This document shows, in pieces, positions 38,836 through 44,744 of a stretch of DNA of 44,744 nt. This DNA comes from Vicingus serpentipes (GTDB lineage Bacteria; Bacteroidota; Bacteroidia; Flavobacteriales_E; Vicingaceae). The stretch is from NCBI GenBank assembly GCA_024103385.1, contig JAGFIT010000055.1:1-44744 (forward strand), in the 5' to 3' direction. How positions within the stretch are numbered: the stretch's first letter is position 1; the number at the start of each line of letters is the position of its first letter. Under the pieces are notes generated by a model. It was not told where the DNA came from. It made no database searches and saw only the letters and a program-made list of their open reading frames with translations. A program made the translations under genes and the position numbers.

Positions 38836-39135
38836 TTACTTCCTAAAATCCTTTTTACTTAACAAAGGTAGTTTTTCGTATTGCTCATCAATTAAAGCTT
38901 CTTTTTTCTTTCTTGACCATTTTTTAATTTGTTTTTCTTTCTCAATTGCAAACTCAATATTTGAAAATTCTGAATAATAAACTAAACTAACAGGTCTTCT
39001 ACTATGAGTATAAGATTTTATATCTAAGCCTTCTGTATGTTCTATAAATCTTCTTTCAATATTGTTAGTAACACCCGTATAATAAGTATTATCATTACAT
39101 TTTAAGATATATACATAGTATTTATGGTGTTTCAT
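38836..39135 (-). CDS. Small GIY-YIG nuclease-domain protein
   Basis: A 99-residue single-domain GIY-YIG protein: YYVYILKCNDNTYYTGVTNN supplies the paired motif (VYI...YTG), NNIERRFIEH the catalytic Arg, and FSNIEFAIEKEKQIKKWSRK the conserved Glu region, a layout typical of the UPF0213/YhbQ-like group. The open frame runs to 39303, but its first 56 codons are read from the repeat element; ATG 39135 gives the family start MKHHKYYVYIL. It is bracketed by cloverleaf copies A and B and sits between cas2 and the CRISPR array. It is not a known Cas protein, and a DNA-repair or mobile-element role is possible. Confidence 0.88.
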   Translation of the reverse strand: MKHHKYYVYILKCNDNTYYTGVTNNIERRFIEHTEGLDIKSYTHSRRPVSLVYYSEFSNIEFAIEKEKQIKKWSRKKKEALIDEQYEKLPLLSKKDFRK

Positions 39136-39167
39136 AGTAATGATAAAGGTATCATATTTCTGCCTGC

Positions 39168-39300
39168 TTCTCGATACAATTTTTGATTTTTGTCCCTTCG
39201 AATGCGTAGCATATCGAGAACTAAAATCAAAAACCACTCGAAGTGATAAATAAAACATTGTCAGTTCGAGTTTCCGACTGAAAGAAGGAAGTATCGAGAA
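39168..39300. repeat. Cloverleaf repeat element, copy B (with internal partial copy)
   Basis: Same ends as copy A. It also contains an internal ATATCGAGAAC near 39212, suggesting one copy inserted in or rearranged with another. The central arm is CACTCGAAGTGA...TGTCAGTTCGAGT. It lies between the GIY-YIG start and the cas2 stop. Confidence 0.85.
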
Positions 39301-39330
39301 CAAAATGTTTCAAGCATAAAAATAAATAAC

Positions 39331-39681
39331 CTAAAACAACTCCAACTGTTTTGGTTGTTCGGGTAAAGGCTTACTTTTTACTCCCCAATAATTAATAATA
39401 TTACCATATTGTTTATCCGTGATTTGAGTGATGCTTACCTGACCAGATTCAGGCAACATACTTTTTATTCGTTTAATGTGTACATCAGCACTTTCTTTAC
39501 TAGCGCAATGACGGGTATATACACTATATTGCATCATGGTAAAACCATCACGCAGTAAATCTTTACGAAAACCTGATGCGGCCTTTCGTTCTTTCTTAGT
39601 ATTGGTAGGTAAATCAAAAAATACAAATAACCACATAATTCGGTAAGCATTTAATCGGGTATGTTTACTACTGTTTTTCAT
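39331..39681 (-). CDS. cas2: CRISPR-associated endonuclease Cas2, type II
   Basis: A 116-residue ferredoxin-like Cas2: YRIMWLFVFFDLPTNTKKER carries the conserved metal-binding Asp after the first strand, then FRKDLLRDGFTMMQYSVYTRHC and QVSITQITDKQYGNIINYW. Cas2 bridges two Cas1 dimers in the spacer-integration complex. A shorter start at MWLFVF is possible. It is the last gene of the cas9-cas1-cas2 order but is separated from cas1 by 387 bases containing the tracrRNA and two repeat elements. Confidence 0.95.
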   Translation of the reverse strand: MKNSSKHTRLNAYRIMWLFVFFDLPTNTKKERKAASGFRKDLLRDGFTMMQYSVYTRHCASKESADVHIKRIKSMLPESGQVSITQITDKQYGNIINYWGVKSKPLPEQPKQLELF

Positions 39682-39695
39682 GTTTTTTTATCGAT

Positions 39696-39805
39696 TTCTC
39701 GATACAATTTTGTTTCGTTTCACTACACAAAATCACTCGAAATGACAAAAAAAGAAAAAGCACTGTCAGTTCGAGTACTCCGAAATATGAGGAGTATATC
39801 GAGAA
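39696..39805. repeat. Cloverleaf repeat element, copy C
   Basis: Outer ends TTCTCGATAC / ATATCGAGAA; first arm AATTTTGT...ACAAAATC; central arm ACTCGAAATGACA...TGTCAGTTCGAGT; third arm ACTCCGAAATATGAGGAGT. It lies between the cas2 start and the tracrRNA promoter. Confidence 0.85.
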
Positions 39806-39839
39806 CAAAGTATTTTTTCTCTATTTCTATCATTTTCAT

Positions 39840-39847
39840 TATATTTG
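39840..39847 (+). promoter_or_regulatory. Putative tracrRNA -7 promoter box
   Basis: TATATTTG matches TAnnTTTG exactly. Transcription would begin near 39851-39853, directly ahead of the anti-repeat. No clear TTG at 19 bases upstream. Confidence 0.55.
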
Positions 39848-39851
39848 CTCT

Positions 39852-39943
39852 TAGAAAGATATTCCAATTTTAATCTTTTCACAATAAGGCTATATGCCGT
39901 AGAAGAAATTCTTGAGCCCTGCGTACTCCGTGGGGCTTTTTTT
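39852..39943 (+). ncRNA. tracrRNA of the type II-C CRISPR-Cas system
   Basis: The anti-repeat at about 39863-39886 reads CCAATTTT, AATC, then CACAAT. It pairs with TTGG/AAAA, GATT and the GTTGTG 5' end of the repeat (last pair G-U), leaving an internal bulge where the nexus-proximal bulge is expected. It is followed by AAGGC-TATAT-GCC, the short hairpin directly after the duplex as in Neisseria tracrRNA, and finally a terminator stem AGCCCTGCG / CGTGGGGCT with seven T's. About 90 nt. It is transcribed opposite to cas1 and cas2, between them. 5' end inferred from the -7 box. Confidence 0.88.
39915..39943 (+). terminator. tracrRNA terminator hairpin
   Basis: Nine-base stem AGCCCTGCG / CGTGGGGCT including two G-U pairs, loop TACTC, then TTTTTTT. 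Copy D of the repeat element begins seven bases later. Confidence 0.85.
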
Positions 39944-39949
39944 ATTTGC

Positions 39950-40061
39950 TTCTCGATACATTCCGATCCCCGATAACTATCGAGACGGAACACTCTATGA
40001 CAAAAAATATAAAAAGCTGTCAATTCGAGTGTCCTAAGCTTGTCGAAGGGCGTATCGAGAA
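39950..40061. repeat. Cloverleaf repeat element, copy D
   Basis: Ends TTCTCGATAC / GTATCGAGAA; first arm ATTCCG...CGGAA with an inner CGATA-ACT-ATCG; central arm ACTC..TGACA / TGTCAATTCGAGT, partly decayed; third arm CCTAAGCTTGTCGAAGG. It lies between the tracrRNA and the cas1 stop. Confidence 0.85.
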
Positions 40062-40068
40062 CAAAGCT

Positions 40069-40962
40069 TTAAACAACTTCTGGATAACTTATTCTCTTCC
40101 CTTTTCCTTCAAAACAACGACTTAACGAAGCTGTTGTTTGACTTAATGCTACCATTAACGGACTTTTTTTTCCATTAATTATTACATCTTGTGTCAACAA
40201 TTGCAATAAATGGGCTTTTTCTTGTTTGCCTAAATCTATGCAGTTTAAATTCTGCTTTTGCATGTCAACCACCAATAAATCTACAAAAGGTCGGTAAGGT
40301 TCCATAATATCATCTGCTAAACAATAGCTGTTGTATTTATTACGATGATGAATACCCAAAGTGGGTAATAAGCCACTTCCCGACAACGCCCTAGCTGTTG
40401 CTGCTCTTAAAATGGCATAGCCATAATTTAATGCGGGATTAGGTTCGTTGCCATATCGTTCACGCGTAAAATTTTCACCTAATAATTTGCTCCAATACCT
40501 CCGTGCTGCTTGAGCTTCTTGGTTAGTACTATCACCACTCAACACTTGCTTACTTAAATAAAGTAATGCTTCTTCACCTTCTTTACCGGCTTTGTTAAGG
40601 GCTGTTGCCTGGTTTATTATTTTTTGTTTAATGGTTTGTTGCCACAGTTGTTTTTTGAGTGGTTCGCTGGCATTAATTTGTGCTTTAAAGCGTTCGGTTT
40701 GCACCTGATTGGTATCTAAATGCAACAACATACTGGATGGATGAAACTTGGCATCGCAAAAAACCACTGCGGTATTGTTTTCTGCCAACAGTTGCATTAC
40801 ACTTTGTGTAAAAGTTATTTGAGGATGCTCAAATACAGCAAAACCAATATCTTCAATTGGTACAGATTTAATTTCACCGCTTTCTTTACAAGCTGCTTTT
40901 AATTGTAAGTTTTCGGTATGCAAATGGTAAGGATTACCAAAAAATAAGGTGCGTTTTAGCAT
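40069..40962 (-). CDS. cas1: CRISPR-associated integrase Cas1, type II-C
   Basis: A 297-residue Cas1 that, with Cas2, integrates new spacers. The N-terminal beta domain contains VPIEDIGFAVFEHPQIT. The helical catalytic domain carries probable metal ligands Glu149 (STNQEAQAARRYW), His205 or 206 (LPTLGIHHRNKYN) and Asp228 (DIMEPYRPFVDLLV). Length is normal for type II-C. It reads the same way as cas9 and cas2, 169 bases after cas9, with cloverleaf copy E in that gap. Confidence 0.97.
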   Translation of the reverse strand: MLKRTLFFGNPYHLHTENLQLKAACKESGEIKSVPIEDIGFAVFEHPQITFTQSVMQLLAENNTAVVFCDAKFHPSSMLLHLDTNQVQTERFKAQINASEPLKKQLWQQTIKQKIINQATALNKAGKEGEEALLYLSKQVLSGDSTNQEAQAARRYWSKLLGENFTRERYGNEPNPALNYGYAILRAATARALSGSGLLPTLGIHHRNKYNSYCLADDIMEPYRPFVDLLVVDMQKQNLNCIDLGKQEKAHLLQLLTQDVIINGKKSPLMVALSQTTASLSRCFEGKGKRISYPEVV

Positions 40963-41022
40963 AACTATTTGATTTTTAAGATTCTTTACTTAAGAAAAAA
41001 GTACCTAACTATTTTTGCTTAC

Positions 41023-41118
41023 TTCTCGATACAATTTTGCTCCGTTTCACTTCGCAAAACCACTCGAAGTGACAAAAAAACGCTGCCAGTTCGAGTAGAG
41101 CTTTGCTCGTATCGAGAA
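41023..41118. repeat. Cloverleaf repeat element, copy E (cleanest copy)
   Basis: 96 bp. Ends TTCTCGATAC / GTATCGAGAA; first arm TTTTGC...GCAAAA; central arm ACTCGAAGTGACA...TGCCAGTTCGAGT; third arm AGAGC-TTT-GCTC. It lies between the cas9 stop and the cas1 start. Confidence 0.9.
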
Positions 41119-41131
41119 CAAAGGGTTTTTA

Positions 41132-44100
41132 TTACACTTTTACTATTTTACCGGTTGGGGTTATTTTTACTTTAATAGGATTAAATGTGTGCCAACCTGT
41201 TTTTCCTTCTCCAAAACCTTTAATGTAAACATAATCAGCTTCTGTTGATGGTTTGCTATCAGTATGTTTTCTAAAACAGATTTCCATAAAATAGTCTGCT
41301 CCAGCGATTTTTTGAACTTTATACAGGTTCTCAGATAATGAATAAGAATCTTCCCAATTTATCTCTTCTTCATCTTGAAATAAAATGAAAAAATCATTTT
41401 CTTGGAAAGTATTTATGATTTTTTTGCCATCATTAGGTAAAGTTATAATAGAGATACCTTGTTTTTTTCTTTCTACAGTTGACCAAAAACTAACCACTTC
41501 TTTATCTAATGTTCCATCTGCTTTTTTATAGATTAAAATATGGTGGTTGTTTTGTGGATTTACCCATTGATTAATGTCTTTAACTTGAACAGCATTAGTT
41601 ATTTTTTCTTTCATTCTCACTTTTTTTATGGGTACAGGTTCTCCATTTTTATTGGGTAAAAAGATTTGAGGGTGAGCTACCCCATTTTCATCTACGTTAT
41701 AAAAAGTATTTTTTGGTATATTCTTTCCTTTTTCATAACCGCCTAATTTTTCAACTCTTTTTGTGATTAACTGGCGTATTACAGGGTCAACTACTTTTTC
41801 AACATGTTTAATAGTCGTTAAACTTTCAATGGGTTTTCTTACATGGTAAGCTTCTTCGCTATTGGGTGCTTGTCGTTTACCAAAAACAGTTTCTTTATGT
41901 AACTGTCCTCTTGCAGCAATTCCAACATTTTTATACTCCTCCCCATTCTTTTTAACTTTAGTTGTTCTTATGGTTAAAACATTATCTGTTTTTTTATGGG
42001 AAACTAATATTTGATTAATAGCCTTTTCTGCATCTTGTCTAAAGGTTTCCCAATTTGATGGGAATGGTATGCTCTCAATTTTTTGATGATACGACTGCTT
42101 ATTTAAGTCGCTCATTTTTTGTAAATGACTACGAGTTGAACATGCCATTACTAAAGCATCAATAGCATGATGACGATGGTCGTTTCTACTTTTTTTATTA
42201 TCATCATTTAAAATGGAATTTAAACCCCAATCGTGTCTTAACTCGGCTGTCATCTGCCCAGGTGAAACTTGTACATTCTCACAAACTTTACTTAAATAAT
42301 TTTTAGCTTCCTTACTAATATAACGTGTATCATTTAATTGTCTGCTAATAAAATCACTTTCGTGCTTTTGTTTTACAAACTGCTTAAATTTTGCATAAGA
42401 ATTTGAATAATTAGTTTTGTTTTTAAAACAAGTTAAAGCTTGAGCTTTTACTTGTTCCCATTTTTGTTCTCCTTGTCCTTCAAAATAAAATTCATAAGGT
42501 GTTTTATCTCCTTTCGCTCTATTTTCATCAGCAAAACAAAGGGTCTTGTTCATAAAACTATCGTTTAACGAACGACTCCAAGGCATAATATGCTCTATTT
42601 GAACTTCTCCTGTAAATAATTGAGTTACACTTATCTCTCTTCCTGTGTAAGGACACGTTTTATTACATTCTTCCCACAGTTTAAATTTTAAAATATTGTC
42701 ATGATTAATTCGTTGTCCTAATAAGTTAATTTCAGCTTTAATTCTATCATTCTCACGTTCTAATCTTTTCTGCTCTTTTCTAATCTCATTTCGTTTGGTT
42801 TTAGAAATTTTTAAATCACGAGCCATTTCCACCTTTATTTCATCAGGTTTTCCATAATCTTCAATAATTTCGTTTACCAATTTTCGTATTTCAAAAAGAG
42901 CAGTAACAACAATAGGATTTTTAATGCTTTGTATTTCTTTATCGGCTAGTTTACCTAATGGTAATTTTTCTAAAATTTCGGTAGCCTCTATATTGGCAGA
43001 ATGATGGTATAATTTTGCAAGTTGTTTCTCGGTTAACCGAAATTCATCTTTAAGAAATTCTTTTAAACCATCAATAAAACCACCTTTTTTACCTTGTCGT
43101 ACAATATCAAACATATTGTCGATAATTAAACTTCTTTGGCTTTCCTCTAATTTATCCCAATCATTACCAAAAGCATTTTTGATACCACCTAACACAACAG
43201 CAATATCGTAAGTAAAACCTAATTTAAGAAAAGGTAAAATGTTATAAATGGCTTTTCTACTCAAATTAGCATAACCATCTTTCAGGTTGAACTTTGATAT
43301 TTTTTCTGCTTTTTCTTCATTAAAACCCCAATTGTCAATAGCGTATTGTTTTAGTTTATCCCTATCTTCAAAAAAGTACAATACATGCCAAATATCTTCC
43401 TGTTCTTTTTCCGTAAAATCGAACCATTTTTCACCAAAAAATTTTTTATTGGATAAATTGCTAATAGTATGTGTCCCAACTATTTTATCATCATCTTTAT
43501 AATTGAATTGAAAAGAGCTATCTGCTTTTTTTATTGCTTTTCGTAAATCCATAAAATTTACTTTTTCTTTTGACAGCAATATTTTTAAAATTTTATCTCT
43601 TTCTTCTGATGTTATTTCTATTTTTTCGCCAACTACATCACACTTTAATGTATTTACCCATTCATATATTCTTTTTAACTCGTTAGGTATAGCACTAATC
43701 GGGCACTTTGTTTTTTTAGGTTCAAAAGTGCATTTACCCACCAAATGTTTTTGCGAACGTAAAGGACGTTGATGAAACAAAACTCCATCATCAGCATATC
43801 CATCTTTTTTTCGACCTCCAAAAATGGTTTTTAAATCATCTGTTAAAATTGGGTTGTATTCTTTTTGTTTTTCCCAAATTGTTTCAAACTCATCAATATA
43901 CATTTGACGAGTGGTGTATCGATTTCGAATACGTTCTAAATTAGCTTGATAAGGTTCAAATTCTTTAGGTTGTATTTCATTTAAATAAACTCCTAAGGTT
44001 TTTACATCTTTAATTTTTTCTTGGGTTTCTGAAATACCTATTTTACCAATTTTTGAATCACCTTGAAAAATTACACTCTTTTCGTTTTCATCACTTCCAC

Positions 44101-44548
44101 CACTTCTACTGTTACTTTGGAAACCTCTTCGCTGTATCATGTGGTAAAACACTCTTCCTAATTCATGCAAGGTCAATTGTTCTTTAACAGCTTTTGCTCT
44201 TAACTCATAAGGATTTAGTTTTAACCATTGTTTTAATGTTTCATCATTAAACACTTCTTTAGTATTCCATACTTTGACTTTATCAGAAGCTATTGGACAA
44301 AATTTATTTTCTGCCAATTTTCTTAATAAATAACGCTTACGCAATCTTCTTCTAAAAAATTGCCTTCTTGTTCCTCTGGTATCCGTTCGGCTAGCATTTT
44401 TAGAAATTTCATTATTTCCTTCACCTAAATTTTCAACTCCTTCAGGGAAAATTCGACTACCAATGCCCAATATTTTATTTTGTTTATCATCAATCAATGC
44501 CCAACCTATCGAGTTCGTTCCTAAATCTAATCCGAGTACCTTTGCCAT
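41132..44548 (-). CDS. cas9: CRISPR-associated endonuclease Cas9, type II-C
   Basis: A 1138-residue RNA-guided DNA nuclease of the short II-C class. RuvC-I: LGLDLGTNSIGWALID (Asp8). Arginine-rich bridge helix: RGTRRQFFRRRLRKRYLLRK (58-77). Alpha-helical REC lobe: about 80-545. RuvC-II: IKVEMARDLK (Glu574). HNH: VQIEHIMPWSRSLNDSFMN (His653) with NRAKG (Asn676), preceded by CNKTCPYTG. RuvC-III: NDHRHHAIDALVMAC (His794, Asp797). The rest is the PAM-interacting domain. All catalytic residues are present. The upstream gap has a plausible TTG and TAACTTG promoter. It is first in the cas9-cas1-cas2 order; no csn2 or cas4, as expected for II-C. Confidence 0.98.
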   Translation of the reverse strand: MAKVLGLDLGTNSIGWALIDDKQNKILGIGSRIFPEGVENLGEGNNEISKNASRTDTRGTRRQFFRRRLRKRYLLRKLAENKFCPIASDKVKVWNTKEVFNDETLKQWLKLNPYELRAKAVKEQLTLHELGRVFYHMIQRRGFQSNSRSGGSDENEKSVIFQGDSKIGKIGISETQEKIKDVKTLGVYLNEIQPKEFEPYQANLERIRNRYTTRQMYIDEFETIWEKQKEYNPILTDDLKTIFGGRKKDGYADDGVLFHQRPLRSQKHLVGKCTFEPKKTKCPISAIPNELKRIYEWVNTLKCDVVGEKIEITSEERDKILKILLSKEKVNFMDLRKAIKKADSSFQFNYKDDDKIVGTHTISNLSNKKFFGEKWFDFTEKEQEDIWHVLYFFEDRDKLKQYAIDNWGFNEEKAEKISKFNLKDGYANLSRKAIYNILPFLKLGFTYDIAVVLGGIKNAFGNDWDKLEESQRSLIIDNMFDIVRQGKKGGFIDGLKEFLKDEFRLTEKQLAKLYHHSANIEATEILEKLPLGKLADKEIQSIKNPIVVTALFEIRKLVNEIIEDYGKPDEIKVEMARDLKISKTKRNEIRKEQKRLERENDRIKAEINLLGQRINHDNILKFKLWEECNKTCPYTGREISVTQLFTGEVQIEHIMPWSRSLNDSFMNKTLCFADENRAKGDKTPYEFYFEGQGEQKWEQVKAQALTCFKNKTNYSNSYAKFKQFVKQKHESDFISRQLNDTRYISKEAKNYLSKVCENVQVSPGQMTAELRHDWGLNSILNDDNKKSRNDHRHHAIDALVMACSTRSHLQKMSDLNKQSYHQKIESIPFPSNWETFRQDAEKAINQILVSHKKTDNVLTIRTTKVKKNGEEYKNVGIAARGQLHKETVFGKRQAPNSEEAYHVRKPIESLTTIKHVEKVVDPVIRQLITKRVEKLGGYEKGKNIPKNTFYNVDENGVAHPQIFLPNKNGEPVPIKKVRMKEKITNAVQVKDINQWVNPQNNHHILIYKKADGTLDKEVVSFWSTVERKKQGISIITLPNDGKKIINTFQENDFFILFQDEEEINWEDSYSLSENLYKVQKIAGADYFMEICFRKHTDSKPSTEADYVYIKGFGEGKTGWHTFNPIKVKITPTGKIVKV

Positions 44549-44619
44549 ATCTAAAACTGTGTTTATATTAGAGGGGCAAGTTAAAGCAAATTGTTAATAA
44601 ATACAATCCGTTAAAACGC

Positions 44620-44744
44620 CTACCGTGTGTACACATCTTCATAAAGAATCCATCCTTGATAAATATCATAGAATCTTCTGAGGCCAATTAAAAGAGTAGT
44701 AATTCCAATAGTTGTTTGAGAATTATACCCTTTCCATCCTCCAA
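44620..44744 (-). CDS. Possible C-terminal end of an upstream gene (partial)
   Basis: An open frame enters from the right edge and stops at TAG 44622-44620, giving 40 residues that begin GGWKGYNSQTTIGITTLL and end QGWILYEDVYTR. The hydrophobic stretch and non-random composition look protein-like, but the piece is too short to identify or to exclude chance. Confidence 0.3.
   Translation of the reverse strand, partial: GGWKGYNSQTTIGITTLLIGLRRFYDIYQGWILYEDVYTR

Noticed and set aside
39766..40023. 85-codon minus-strand ORF between cas1 and cas2
   Set aside because: It is read from cloverleaf copies C and D and antisense to the tracrRNA, with no protein-like features.
41541..41575. TTTTGTGGATTTACCCATTG resembling the start of the CRISPR repeat
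   Set aside because: It lies within the cas9 coding frame, where it encodes INQWVNPQN, and the similarity covers only a few bases.

Overview
The window is about 44.7 kb of AT-rich DNA and looks like a chromosome segment from a member of the Bacteroidota, probably Flavobacteriales. The signs are the conserved block bamD - rpoZ (Rpb6-type omega) - coaBC - DUF4835/PorD, a short Bacteroidota-type primary sigma factor, a DUF5686 outer-membrane protein, promoters of the TTG-N19-TAnnTTTG type, very few Shine-Dalgarno sequences, and a type II-C CRISPR locus. No rRNA, tRNA, insertion sequence or phage gene was recognised.

Region 1 (1-16.5 kb, all on the minus strand). The conserved block (PorD fragment, coaBC, rpoZ, bamD) lies downstream of a surface-sugar cluster read in the same direction: a two-domain NDP-hexose 2,3-dehydratase, a Gfo/Idh/MocA reductase, methyltransferases, two GT2 glycosyltransferases, two SDR sugar-nucleotide enzymes, a TylC3/EvaC-like C-methyltransferase and a GT-C-like membrane protein with a TPR tail. 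Together these suggest synthesis and transfer of a deoxy, possibly C-branched, sugar. Two genes here are broken: the C-methyltransferase by an in-frame TAA, and a TPR-SpoIIE phosphatase by a (GATG)3 frameshift.

Region 2 (16.5-37.5 kb). This is mostly housekeeping: primary sigma factor, rpe, an alpha/beta hydrolase lipoprotein, an S4 protein, a PRTase, an RluA pseudouridine synthase, a zinc-dependent phospholipase C-like protein, comB, gcvT, a CapD/FlaA1-type membrane dehydratase, pruA, a BNR-repeat protein, an ABC-F ATPase with one degenerate nucleotide site, a thioredoxin-fold lipid-side protein, a DUF5686 protein, a small 17-cysteine protein, TerC and typA. The 30.3-31.1 kb gap has no gene but is dense in hairpins and includes a 213-bp element closed by a long terminal stem.

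Region 3 (37.7-44.6 kb). This is a complete-looking type II-C CRISPR-Cas locus. There is a 14-repeat array (36-nt repeats, 30-nt spacers), cas2, cas1 and cas9 (1138 aa) on the minus strand, and a plus-strand tracrRNA hidden between cas2 and cas1. The tracrRNA anti-repeat, GGC/GCC hairpin and T-tract terminator are all visible. Array and tracrRNA read toward the cas operon, which reads the other way. Five copies of a cloverleaf-like repeat (TTCTCGATAC...GTATCGAGAA) occupy the intergenic spaces of this locus and were not seen elsewhere in the window. Two of them bracket a small GIY-YIG nuclease gene and two bracket the tracrRNA.
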